A stretch of DNA of 64,000 bases from contig JAFROL010000041.1 in the NCBI GenBank assembly GCA_017429685.1, positions 1 to 64,000 of the forward strand, read 5' to 3'. How positions within the stretch are numbered: the stretch's first letter is position 1; every line of letters begins with the position of its first letter. A program made the translations under genes and the position numbers. Shown here one piece after another: positions 7,726 to 15,036 of the stretch. This DNA comes from Bacteroidales bacterium (lineage in GTDB: Bacteria; Bacteroidota; Bacteroidia; Bacteroidales; P3). The notes beneath the pieces are model-generated. The model did no database searches and was not told the origin of the DNA. It was given only the letters and a program-made list of their open reading frames with translations.

Positions 7726-8502
7726 TTATAGGAAGGCGTTCGACTCGTATTCCTCGGCCGAGCAGTTCTGCACGTCGGCGCCACCGTCCATCCACACATA
7801 CTTGATGTATGTCGGGTTGGCGTTTTTGTATTGGTCTTTCTCAAACTGGCGGCGAAGGCTGCTGGTGGGCAGGTCGCGCAGTATGTAGTCGTTGACCTTT
7901 TCGACCAGGAAGCTGCGCTGGGCCGTGCCGTTGTCCATATCGAAGCGCTTGGCGAAACGGGTGTCGTTGCTCAGCGTGATGGGGTCGCCCTTCAGGTTGG
8001 TCGACACCTGCTTGACGGCCATAACCCACGTGTGCAGCAGGTCGACATTGGTTTTCGTCGACCGCATATGGTATTCCAGAAAAGCGGTCTTCTTGCCGTT
8101 CTCGTCTTTCCATTTGTGGAGGGTGACCATCAGAATGGCGTCGATGCCATAGGTGTTGCGTATCGCCGAGAGGTCGCCGTTGCGCAGCTCCTTCGACGTC
8201 ATATTCAGGCTCTCGTCGATTTGGCGCGATGCCACGGGGCCTATGACGTAATATCCATTTTTGATTAGCGGTGCCGACAGCGTCTGGTACAGGTAGGCTT
8301 TGGCGGTGTTTATCTCGTTGTTGTAGGCAATGTCGGCGGGGTATTTCTCCACACGGCGTTCTGCCTTGTCGTTGACGGGCGCCAGGTATATGACCGTGGG
8401 CCGTTCGCTGTAGATGTCTTCGTATGAGTTGATTTTCTTCTCGCTTTTGCAGGCGCCCAGCAGCACTGCCAGCAGCGTTATCATTATGATCGACCTTTTC
8501 AT
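7726..8502 (-). CDS. DUF799 (GNA1162-like) lipoprotein
   Basis: The signal peptide ends in LLGAC with the lipid-modified Cys at residue 18. The mature domain contains SERPTVIYLAPVND, YLYQTLSAPLIKNGYYVIGP, a GIDAILMVTLHKW strand and LPTSSLRRQFEKD, the layout of the DUF799 / GNA1162 family. These lipoproteins are usually encoded with a DUF4810 lipoprotein and a CsgG-like protein and are thought to build an envelope complex. Here the DUF4810 gene lies 18 nt upstream on the same strand, so the two form an operon. The CsgG-like partner is not in the window. Family assignment is from remembered motifs. Confidence 0.8.
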   Translation of the reverse strand: MKRSIIMITLLAVLLGACKSEKKINSYEDIYSERPTVIYLAPVNDKAERRVEKYPADIAYNNEINTAKAYLYQTLSAPLIKNGYYVIGPVASRQIDESLNMTSKELRNGDLSAIRNTYGIDAILMVTLHKWKDENGKKTAFLEYHMRSTKTNVDLLHTWVMAVKQVSTNLKGDPITLSNDTRFAKRFDMDNGTAQRSFLVEKVNDYILRDLPTSSLRRQFEKDQYKNANPTYIKYVWMDGGADVQNCSAEEYESNAFL

Positions 8503-8520
8503 TGGTGAGTCCTCTTTGCG

Positions 8521-9024
8521 TTATTGGTTGTCGGTTTTTCCCTTTTTGTTTTTCTCGCCTTTGTTTTTCTGCATCACCGTGGCGGCACGTTTCTCGGCGG
8601 CGGCGCGTTTCTCGGGAGGCAGCACCGTCTCGCTGGCATTCTCGACGGCCGTGGTGTCCGCTTTGATGCTGTTGTCGTTGGCATATTCGGGAATCAGCGT
8701 GCGTTTCAGTTGCAGCACATACTCTTTCGACGAGGCAAACTCGGCCATCTCCTTGTTGAACCACGTGTTGGCTTCGGCGCGGCGCCCCTGCTTGACGAGG
8801 GCTACGGCATAGTCGCTGTATATGCCGGGCTGTTTCACGCCGGTCTTGCGGCTTTTGTTGATGATGGTACTGTAATTTTTCGAAAGATTATCCAAATTTG
8901 CCTCCGAAGGCTCCTTGCAATAAGCCAGCATCGTGGCTTCGTCAACCACCGGCTGCGACGACGAGCAGGCGGCCAAAAGGGCCATTCCGAGGCCTGCCAG
9001 TATGATTCCTAACGAGTGTTTCAT
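8521..9024 (-). CDS. DUF4810 lipoprotein
   Basis: The signal peptide ends in LLAAC (Cys-20) followed by Ser residues. The core (about residues 35-115) has paired helices, GIYSDYAVALVKQGRRAEAN and TWFNKEMAEF, resembling a single TPR-like unit of the DUF4810 family. The C-terminal 45 residues are a charged Lys/Glu/Ala tail (PPEKRAAAEKRAATVMQKNK). It is first in a two-gene operon with the DUF799 lipoprotein. A minus-strand -7 element TATCTTTG (9124-9117) lies about 95 nt upstream, divergent from rnpB. In Neisseria-type loci a CsgG-like gene comes first in this operon; here rnpB occupies that place. Confidence 0.75.
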   Translation of the reverse strand: MKHSLGIILAGLGMALLAACSSSQPVVDEATMLAYCKEPSEANLDNLSKNYSTIINKSRKTGVKQPGIYSDYAVALVKQGRRAEANTWFNKEMAEFASSKEYVLQLKRTLIPEYANDNSIKADTTAVENASETVLPPEKRAAAEKRAATVMQKNKGEKNKKGKTDNQ

Positions 9025-9198
9025 CTCTCTATAGCTGTTCTAATTTATTCTGTGTTAATATTATATTGCTAATATTCAGCGTTTGCGCCTTTTGCGCGCA
9101 CGTTAAATACAAAATGCAAAGATACACAAAAAAACAGACCTGAAAATAAAAAAAAACAGTGTGTGGCAAATTTTTTTCGCCGTAATCGAAAAAATGTG

Positions 9199-9206
9199 TA
9201 ATTTTG
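9199..9206 (+). promoter_or_regulatory. -7 element of the rnpB promoter
   Basis: TAATTTTG matches TAnnTTTG and lies 5-7 nt before the first paired base of RNase P RNA. A T-rich stretch (9171-9177) sits at the -33 distance without a clean TTTG. Confidence 0.65.
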
Positions 9207-9210
9207 CAAA

Positions 9211-9586
9211 CCGAAACGGCAACCGCTCTATCGCCGGCAGAGCAATCTGCGGGAGGAAAGTCCGGGCAGCACAGAGTCGCCATACTTCCTAACGGGAAGG
9301 GGCGCGTATCCCCAAGGTGCGCGTCACAGACAGTGCCACAGAAAACAAACCGCCGGGCACGACCGGTAAGGGTGAAAACGCGAGGCAAGAGCTCACGACG
9401 TATGCAGCGATGCATATGATGGCAAACCTTATGGGCTGAAAAACCAAATATACCGACAGTCAAGGGTTGACTCGTCCGTTGTCGGGGGGTAGGTTGATTG
9501 AGACATCCGGTGACGGATGCCCTAGATTAATGATAGAGGACCGCCAGCGCGGTGACAGAACCCGGCTTACAGGTTGCCGTTTTTTT
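9211..9586 (+). ncRNA. rnpB: RNase P RNA (class A)
   Basis: This is the catalytic RNA that trims the 5' end of pre-tRNAs. The 5' end carries the signature GAGGAAAGTCCGGGC (9252-9266) of helix P4/CR-I; the 3' half has the partner region with ACAGAACCCGGCTTACAGG (9554-9572). The P1 stem is AACGGCAACC near the 5' end and GGTTGCCGTT at the 3' end, followed by a T run that also serves as terminator. A GGTAAGGGTGAAA block, typical of the J11/12 region, is at about 9365. Length of about 375 nt is normal. Confidence 0.95.
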
Positions 9587-9673
9587 TTCTCGACACTGAT
9601 CAGCAGCGCATAACACTCTTTCAAACCACACTAACTCCACAGTTCCAACCAAAAAGCAGAAAATAAAAGCCCT

Positions 9674-10396
9674 ATGAATATAGAAGTGGTCTTGTCGCCA
9701 TCGCTCTACGATGGCCGTGCGACGAAACAGCACCATATTACCGTGGCCGTCGACATACTCCGTGCCACGTCGGCCATCTGCGCCGCTTTTTCGGCTGGCG
9801 TTGATGAAATTGTGCCGCTCGACTCGCTCGAACCGTTGGCGCAGTATAGCAAGCTGGGCTACACCCTCGCTGCCGAACGCAACGGCGAGAAGGTGCAGGG
9901 TGCCACCTGTGGCAATTCGCCGACCGAGTACCTGACGATGAAACTCGACGGCCAGCGGCTGGCCTATTCCACCACCAACGGCACGGTGTCCATCCTTCGT
10001 GCCGCCGGCTCCGACCGCCTCTTTGTCGGAGCCTTCTCCAATCTTTCGGCCTTGGCAGGGACCATAGCTGCTGACCCGTCGCACGACGCGCTCGTCGTCC
10101 TCTGCTCGGGATGGAAGGGCGACCCCTCGCTCGAGGACACGCTCTTCGCCGGCGCTCTGATCGACATCCTCGGACGGCGCGGTGTCGACACAACGCTGGT
10201 CAACGACGCCGCCTTTATGGCTCGCGAGCTCTGGAACAACGCCGCCGCCGACCCGTACGGCTACTGCCGCAATGCCACTCACGTCCACCGGCTGCAGAAA
10301 CTGGGCTACGACCGCGACATCCGTTGGGCCTTTGTCGCCGACACTTGTCCGCTGGTGCCTTTTTATGATAACGGAAAATTGAGGATAAACGTTTGA
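9674..10396 (+). CDS. comB: 2-phosphosulfolactate phosphatase family protein
   Basis: The protein belongs to the ComB family, which removes phosphate from 2-phosphosulfolactate in coenzyme M synthesis in methanogens. Bacterial members are common and their substrate is often unknown. Visible features are an N-terminal AVDILRATSAICAAF segment, GNSPTEY, the block STTNGTVSIL and CSGWKGDPSLEDTLFAGA, all in family order over 240 aa. Since methanogenesis is not expected, a role in sulfolactate or another phosphate ester is more likely. The stop codon overlaps the TTG start of the next gene by 4 nt (TTGA), so translation is probably coupled to the PAP2 phosphatase. Confidence 0.85.
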   Translation: MNIEVVLSPSLYDGRATKQHHITVAVDILRATSAICAAFSAGVDEIVPLDSLEPLAQYSKLGYTLAAERNGEKVQGATCGNSPTEYLTMKLDGQRLAYSTTNGTVSILRAAGSDRLFVGAFSNLSALAGTIAADPSHDALVVLCSGWKGDPSLEDTLFAGALIDILGRRGVDTTLVNDAAFMARELWNNAAADPYGYCRNATHVHRLQKLGYDRDIRWAFVADTCPLVPFYDNGKLRINV

Positions 10397-11106
10397 AAGC
10401 GTACGGATATATTCTGACAATCATTGCGCTGACGTTTTTTGCCGTGGCTCCGGCACAGGCACAGACGACGGCGGCAACGCCCTTGCACGACACCGTTCCA
10501 CCCGCCCCGGGCCTGATATGGCAAAAGCCTCTGGCGGCATCGCTGACAGGGCTTACCGTCGCCACGGGCATCTCGCCAATGCTCATCGAACCGATGCGGC
10601 ACCAGAACATACTTTTCCGCGAAAATGTGCAGATGTGGCGTCGCAACACTATGGATTTCCGGCCGTTGCATTTCGACAATGTCATCCAGCTGCTTCCGCT
10701 TTCGGCGACAGTGGCGCTCAGCTGGTGCGGCGTCCCGTCGCGCCACGAGGGGTGGCCTCTGGTGCGGCGCACGGCATCGACGCTGATTGTCGTCACCGCC
10801 GTCACGCAGCCGCTCAAAGGCCTCGTCGGCGAAATGCGTCCCGACTACAGCTCCACCACCAGCTTCCCGTCGGGCCACACGGCTCTGGCCTTCTCGGGAG
10901 CCGAACTGCTGAGACTCGAATACGGGCAGTCGTCGCCCTGGATTCCGGCCGCAGGCTTTGCCATTGCCGCACTGGCAGGTTTTATGCGCATCTACAACGA
11001 CCGCCACTGGACCGGCGACGTGCTGGCGGGTGCCGGCATCGGCATCATCTCGGCCGACATCTCCTATTGGCTTAACAATCTGATTGACCGTAAATGGAAC
11101 AAATGA
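10393..11106 (+). CDS. PAP2 family phosphatase, secreted or membrane-bound
   Basis: The type 2 phosphatidic acid phosphatase signature is complete: KGLVGEMRP (motif 1), PSGHTAL (motif 2) and RIYNDRHWTGDVLAG (motif 3 with catalytic His). An N-terminal signal peptide or anchor ends in AQAQ (about residue 24), and several hydrophobic segments surround the motifs. It should hydrolyse lipid phosphates or undecaprenyl pyrophosphate on the periplasmic side. The start is a TTG overlapping the previous stop (TTGA); the next in-frame ATG would remove the signal peptide. The 3' end overlaps the trmO start as ATGA. These three genes form a tight operon. Confidence 0.88.
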   Translation: MKAYGYILTIIALTFFAVAPAQAQTTAATPLHDTVPPAPGLIWQKPLAASLTGLTVATGISPMLIEPMRHQNILFRENVQMWRRNTMDFRPLHFDNVIQLLPLSATVALSWCGVPSRHEGWPLVRRTASTLIVVTAVTQPLKGLVGEMRPDYSSTTSFPSGHTALAFSGAELLRLEYGQSSPWIPAAGFAIAALAGFMRIYNDRHWTGDVLAGAGIGIISADISYWLNNLIDRKWNK

Positions 11107-11783
11107 CTACAATCACTCCGATAGCACACATACAAAGCCCTTTCCCGCAGAAATTCGGCATCCCGCGACAGAGCAACATCGTCGGCGGAATCACAGCCAC
11201 CGTGGTTTTCGAACCCGAATTCCGCAATGCCGACGCCTTGCGTGGCATCGACGAGTTCGACTACCTTTGGCTGATATGGCAATTCAGCGAAAACCTTCGC
11301 CAGCAGTGGTCTCCCACCGTGAGGCCGCCGCGGCTGGGCGGCAACCGCAGGATGGGGGTCTTCGCCACACGCTCTTCGTTCCGCCCCAACGCATTGGCAC
11401 TGTCGTCGGTACGCCTTGTCGACGTCCGCTGGCAAAGCCCCGACGGACCGCTGCTGTTCATCGCTGGCGCCGACCTGATGGACGGCACGCCGATTTTCGA
11501 CATCAAGCCTTATCTGCCCTATACCGACGCTCATCCCGACGCGCGCAGCGGCTTCGCTCCGACGCCGTCCAACCGCCTTCTCGACGTGCATTTTCCACCC
11601 GAACTGCTTGCCAAGGTCGACCCCGAACTGCGTCAGCCGCTGCTCGAAACGCTTGCCAACGACCCGCGACCGTCCTACCACAATAGCGACAACCGCGAAT
11701 ATGGAATGACTTTTGGGAAAAAAAATATTCGTTTTAAAGTGTTAGAAAATAGTGTATTGGAAGTTTTGTCGATAGATTTTTAA
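11103..11783 (+). CDS. trmO: tRNA m6t6A37 methyltransferase
   Basis: TrmO (YaeB/TsaA family) adds the N6-methyl group to threonylcarbamoyl-adenosine 37 of tRNA using S-adenosylmethionine. Seen here are ITPIAHIQSPFPQKFGIPRQ at the N terminus, DEFDYLWLIWQFSE, RPPRLGGNRRMGVFATRSSF, RPNALALSSVRL and DIKPYLPYTDAHPDA, the conserved blocks in family order, with a C-terminal YaeB-type extension. The ATG at 11103 overlaps the preceding TGA (ATGA). An ATG three codons earlier (11094) is possible. About 227 aa, normal length. Confidence 0.93.
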   Translation: MTTITPIAHIQSPFPQKFGIPRQSNIVGGITATVVFEPEFRNADALRGIDEFDYLWLIWQFSENLRQQWSPTVRPPRLGGNRRMGVFATRSSFRPNALALSSVRLVDVRWQSPDGPLLFIAGADLMDGTPIFDIKPYLPYTDAHPDARSGFAPTPSNRLLDVHFPPELLAKVDPELRQPLLETLANDPRPSYHNSDNREYGMTFGKKNIRFKVLENSVLEVLSIDF

Positions 11784-11827
11784 TTTTTTTTGCAGCGGAA
11801 ATGGCCTTTTCTCCGACTTATATATAA

Positions 11828-12358
11828 ATGAAACCCGAAGAAGCACAACTCATAGAAGCCTGTCTGAAAAAAGACGAGAAGGCATACAGGCGTCTCTACG
11901 ACCTGTACGCGCGCAAGATGTACGGCATCTGTCGACGCTACAGCCGTTCGGACGCCGCTGCCGAGGATGCGCTTCACGACGGTTTCATTGCGGTGTTTGA
12001 AAACCTGCACAAGCTGCGCAATGTCGACTCGCTCGACGCCTGGATACGTCGCACGATGGTCTTTGCTGCCATCAACGTCTATCGCGAGGATATGCATTTC
12101 GTCCCGATGGACGAATCCGTTGATGCTGAGTCGGTTTCGGGCGACGATGTCCTTGCCTCTATCGATGCTGATATCATCGTCAAGGCAATGCAGCAGCTGC
12201 CCGACGGATTCCGCACAGCGCTGAACCTCTGCGAGGTGGAGGGATACTCCGTCAACGACGCTGCAGCCGAATTGGGCGTTAAGCCCTCGTCGCTGCGCGC
12301 CTCGCTGGCCAGAGGCAAGCACCTGCTTGTAGAAATGCTGAAAAAGAAAAAGTTTTGA
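11828..12358 (+). CDS. ECF-type RNA polymerase sigma factor
   Basis: The 176-aa protein has sigma region 2 (ACLKKDEKAYRRLYDLYARK and AEDALHDGFIAVFENLHKLR, about residues 9-70) and region 4 (LPDGFRTALNLCEVEGYSVN then AAAELGVKPSSLRASLARGK, about 122-170). It redirects RNA polymerase to stress or envelope promoters. The gene about 470 nt downstream has an anti-sigma-like N terminus, a membrane segment and a T9SS-like C-terminal domain, suggesting a regulator pair. The stop codon is followed directly by a heptamer repeat array. Target genes cannot be read from the sequence. Confidence 0.92.
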   Translation: MKPEEAQLIEACLKKDEKAYRRLYDLYARKMYGICRRYSRSDAAAEDALHDGFIAVFENLHKLRNVDSLDAWIRRTMVFAAINVYREDMHFVPMDESVDAESVSGDDVLASIDADIIVKAMQQLPDGFRTALNLCEVEGYSVNDAAAELGVKPSSLRASLARGKHLLVEMLKKKKF

Positions 12359-12603
12359 AAGCGGAAAACGGAAAGCGGAAAGCGGAGAACGGAAAGCGGA
12401 AAGCGGAAAGCGGAAAGCGAAAAGCGGAAAGCGAAAAGCGGAGAACGGAAAGCGAAAAGCGGAGAACGGAAAGCGGAAAGCGGAAAGCGGAAAGCGGAGA
12501 ACGGAAAGCGGAGAACGGAAAGATGAAAATGGAAAGCGAAAAACGGAAAGAGGAAAACGGAAAGCGGAGAACAAAGAACGAAAAGCGGAGAACGGAGAAC
12601 GAA
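12359..12603 (+). repeat. Heptamer array CGGAAAG, about 33 units
   Basis: The array starts at the stop codon of the ECF sigma gene. Units are CGGAAAG, CGGAGAA, CGAAAAG and CGGAAAA. The purine strand has no stop codon in any frame, which creates a spurious ORF from 12355 to 12612. Related arrays are at 44980, 49280 and 51520, and short copies lie inside three genes. Confidence 0.95.
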
Positions 12604-12639
12604 TATGTGTGAATTGAGAATGAGGAATGTTGAGCGGTG

Positions 12640-12750
12640 AGCAGCCTCGGAGAGGCGACACGCACGAAGTGCACGTAACACCATACAAGCCGAAGGCGCA
12701 GTGTGGTGACCAGACAAGCCAGCGACGGCAGCATCTCGAAGAGATGCGAC
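12640..12750. repeat. Run of four small hairpins
   Basis: The short inverted repeats CCTCGGAGAGG (12645-12655), GCACGAAGTGC (12662-12672), GCCGAAGGC (12689-12697) and GCATCTCGAAGAGATGC (12731-12747) follow the heptamer array. This looks like another intergenic palindromic repeat of Bacteroidales. No gene is visible from 12604 to 12828. Confidence 0.55.
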
Positions 12751-12828
12751 AACAGGACTAAAACGATAACTAAAACGATAAATATAAAATATAATACCAT
12801 TTTTGAAAAATATTAAAATATCATTCTG

Positions 12829-13704
12829 ATGAGCACGCTTAAAGATAAATTTGAAAACTACGAAGTACAACCCGACGAAAAGGTCTGGACATCAATAGAA
12901 AACACCCTGCACGGCAAGGCTGTGGCCCGTCGCCGCCGTATTGTCGCCGGCACGGCAACTGCCGTTGTCGCGGTGGCGGCTCTCGTCATTGCGCTCAACG
13001 CCGGAACCCGCCAGCCGGAACAGCCCGTCACTGCTTCGGCGCAACACGAGATATTCCTTGCGGGCACGGCTGCCAACACCGGCACCACCGCAGTCGCTGC
13101 CGACGTGTCTGCACAAACCGTAGTGGCAACACCTCAGGCCAAGCCCGCTGCGGTTGCTCCTCAGGCTACGGCCGTTGTCAGCGAGGAGGCAAGCACCTTG
13201 CCCGCAGCTGCGCTTTCTGCACCGCACAGCGAAACCGTCCTGCCCCAGCCGCAGGTTGCAGTCGTGCCGGAACCCGCTGTGGCCACCACGACACAGGCCG
13301 TGGCCGACAACAGTGTCCGTAGCAGCGAGCCCGTGGTCGAGCCACAGCCGCAGACCACCGCTGCCTCCGAGCCCCAGCGCAAGATGACTCAGCCCGAACG
13401 CAAGGCTGCCAACGACGAGCTGGTGGTGTGGATTCCCAACGCCTTCGCCCCCGACGACCCCAACGACGAGGTGCGCCTCTTCAAGGTGAAGCCCAACAGC
13501 GAGGCCAACCTCCTCTCGTACGAAATATTCATCTATTCGCGCGCCGGCCGCCAGGTGTACCACAGCAAGGACGTTAACGCCGCCTGGGACGGCACCGCCA
13601 ACGGCCATCAGCAGCCTATGGGCACCTACGTCTACATCATCGAAATCAACGATGCCGTCAAAGGCATTCAGCACAAGAAAGGCACCATAACGCTTATTCG
13701 TTAG
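12829..13704 (+). CDS. Membrane protein with anti-sigma-like N terminus and T9SS type B-like C-terminal domain
   Basis: The first 40 residues (KDKFENYEVQPDEKVWTSIE and a basic ARRRR) resemble the cytoplasmic head of Bacteroidetes anti-sigma-type proteins. One membrane segment follows (about residues 40-60). A long Ala/Val/Pro/Thr-rich linker covers about 65-195. The last 90 residues are a gliding-motility-associated C-terminal domain: VVWIPNAFAPDDPNDEVRLF, YEIFIYSRAGRQVY, WDGTANGHQQPMGTYVYIIE and GTITLIR. There is no cleavable signal peptide. Located after an ECF sigma gene, it may sense T9SS function and control that sigma factor; this is inference from arrangement. GC-rich codon use matches its neighbours. 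Confidence 0.8.
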   Translation: MSTLKDKFENYEVQPDEKVWTSIENTLHGKAVARRRRIVAGTATAVVAVAALVIALNAGTRQPEQPVTASAQHEIFLAGTAANTGTTAVAADVSAQTVVATPQAKPAAVAPQATAVVSEEASTLPAAALSAPHSETVLPQPQVAVVPEPAVATTTQAVADNSVRSSEPVVEPQPQTTAASEPQRKMTQPERKAANDELVVWIPNAFAPDDPNDEVRLFKVKPNSEANLLSYEIFIYSRAGRQVYHSKDVNAAWDGTANGHQQPMGTYVYIIEINDAVKGIQHKKGTITLIR

Positions 13705-13736
13705 TGGGAGACGGCCGCATTCCTGCGGTCGCTCCA

Positions 13737-13905
13737 AGGGAAGTTAAGGGGAAGTTTTTTGGGAAGTTAAGGGATGTTAAGGGAAGTTAAGGGACAATAG
13801 GGATTGCTGGTCACTATTGTCCCTTAACTTCTCTTAACTTCTCTTAACTTCTCTTAACTTCCCTTAACTTCCCTTAACTTCCTTTAACTTCCCTCTAACT
13901 CCCCG
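13737..13905. repeat. Large inverted repeat built from decamers
   Basis: The left arm has about five units of GGGAAGTTAA; the right arm has about eight units of CCCTTAACTT or CTCTTAACTT. The centre is a 20-bp arm pair (13781-13800 and 13813-13832, one mismatch) around a 12-nt loop. It lies 33 nt after the T9SS-type membrane protein gene and may end its transcript. Confidence 0.9.
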
Positions 13906-14118
13906 AAATTAACGCCCTCATCATCAGCACCCTCTTCTTATCAAAGTTCATATAAAGCCTAATTTAACTTTTATGAAAATTTTCGCCAGTAGACAATAAT
14001 AGGGCTTTGGTTGCGTTATGATAGGTGAAAAACGTTGCGAAGGTTAGTCTCGGAGCACGTTACCTAATGATTTTTAATTATTAATTATTAATTTTTAATT
14101 TTTAATTTACAAAGTACT
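13906..14118. other. AT-rich intergenic stretch
   Basis: No ORF of note. The end (about 14068-14110) is a run of TTAATTATTAATTTTTAAT repeats just before the DUF6266 start. No clear TTTG/TAnnTTTG promoter was found here. Confidence 0.5.
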
Positions 14119-15036
14119 ATGGGAAAAGTTGACAATGGTTTTCTTGATGGTTTCAGTGGTCGGCTGGGCAATGTTGTCGGATACTGCTGGCGTGGACGTA
14201 TGTGCGTGCGGTCGTTGCCGTCGCACTACAGTGATGCGCGGACGCCCGAACAGCTGCAGCAGCGTTCGCTGTTCAAGCAGGTGGTGCGTTTGGCATCGCG
14301 TGCCAAACGTGTGCTCAAGGTCGGTCTGCGTCAGGTTAGTCTTGATGCGCAGATGTCTGAAATCAATTATTTTATGCGGGTGAACAAACGGTGTTTTTCC
14401 GTCACTTCTGGTAGGCAGGCGCCACGCCTGCAAAATGGCGAGGCTGATTCGACAGGTCTCGCAGGCGTGGCACCTGCATCCCAGGAGCTTGCGATTGATT
14501 ATGAGAGTCTTCTGCTGGCCGACGGGCCTGTGGCTCCGGTTGCCTTTGGTGTGCCGCGCCTGTTGGATGAGACGACGCTATGCGTTGATTTCGAGAAGAA
14601 TCCGCTACGCCGTGTGGTCCATTCCGACGATTTGGTTTATGTGGCTGCCTATTGTCCTGAGTTGGGCGACTTCGACCTCTCGGCGCCGGTCTATCGTCGC
14701 AGCAACAGGTTGACAATGTGCTTCAACGATTTTTGGAGTGGCCGCGAGGTCCACCTGTGGGGTTTTGTTGCCGACGGGAAGGGTAGGGCTTCGCGCAGCC
14801 AGTATCTGGGTTCTCTGCTGCTGTCGGACGAGGTCTCTTCGGCAGATGATGAGAACTTAGGCCCTTATGGTGTGTTCACTTTTGGAAATAGCTCTTTTTC
14901 AGCGCAAAATGGTGACGTTGCCGACGCGGCTGACGACCACTTGCGGGGAGCCCTTGGTGGTGTAGTCGGCTTTCCAGATGTAGGTGCCCTGGGGACAGAC
15001 GTGTCCTTTGGCGGTGCCGTCCCAGGAGCCGGTTAG
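14119..15036 (+). CDS. DUF6266 family protein, carrying a repeat insertion
   Basis: The N-terminal 95 residues (NGFLDGFSGRLGNVVGYCWR, SLPSHYSDARTPEQLQQRSL, SEINYFMRVN) match the DUF6266 pattern of Bacteroidetes proteins of unknown function. The core continues with ELAIDYESLLLADGPVAPVA and ends around SRSQYLGSLLLSDE (about residue 238). Two oddities are visible. A palindromic repeat pair (14408-14478) is inserted in frame where the family normally has a short loop before the LAIDY strand. The last 65 residues are Gly/Ala/Asp-rich and overlap the convergent T9SS gene by 138 nt antisense, so the original stop codon seems lost. The protein is DUF6266 with altered ends; function is unknown. Confidence 0.7.
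   Translation: MGKVDNGFLDGFSGRLGNVVGYCWRGRMCVRSLPSHYSDARTPEQLQQRSLFKQVVRLASRAKRVLKVGLRQVSLDAQMSEINYFMRVNKRCFSVTSGRQAPRLQNGEADSTGLAGVAPASQELAIDYESLLLADGPVAPVAFGVPRLLDETTLCVDFEKNPLRRVVHSDDLVYVAAYCPELGDFDLSAPVYRRSNRLTMCFNDFWSGREVHLWGFVADGKGRASRSQYLGSLLLSDEVSSADDENLGPYGVFTFGNSSFSAQNGDVADAADDHLRGALGGVVGFPDVGALGTDVSFGGAVPGAG
14408..14478 (+). repeat. Paired palindromic element inside the DUF6266 gene
   Basis: GCAGGCGCCACGCCTGC (14415-14431) and GCAGGCGTGGCACCTGC (14461-14477) are reverse complements with one mismatch, 29 nt apart. The first copy lies in a 28-nt block (14408-14435) that matches the minus strand at 49274-49247 at 26 of 28 positions. Confidence 0.85.

Noticed and set aside
12359-12603. 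CRISPR array
   Set aside because: Units are 7 nt and directly adjacent with no unique spacers, and no cas gene is near.
12355-12612. Open frame encoding a Lys/Glu/Gly-rich peptide (KAENGKRKAE type)
   Set aside because: It is the translation of the heptamer array, which has no stop codon in any purine-strand frame.
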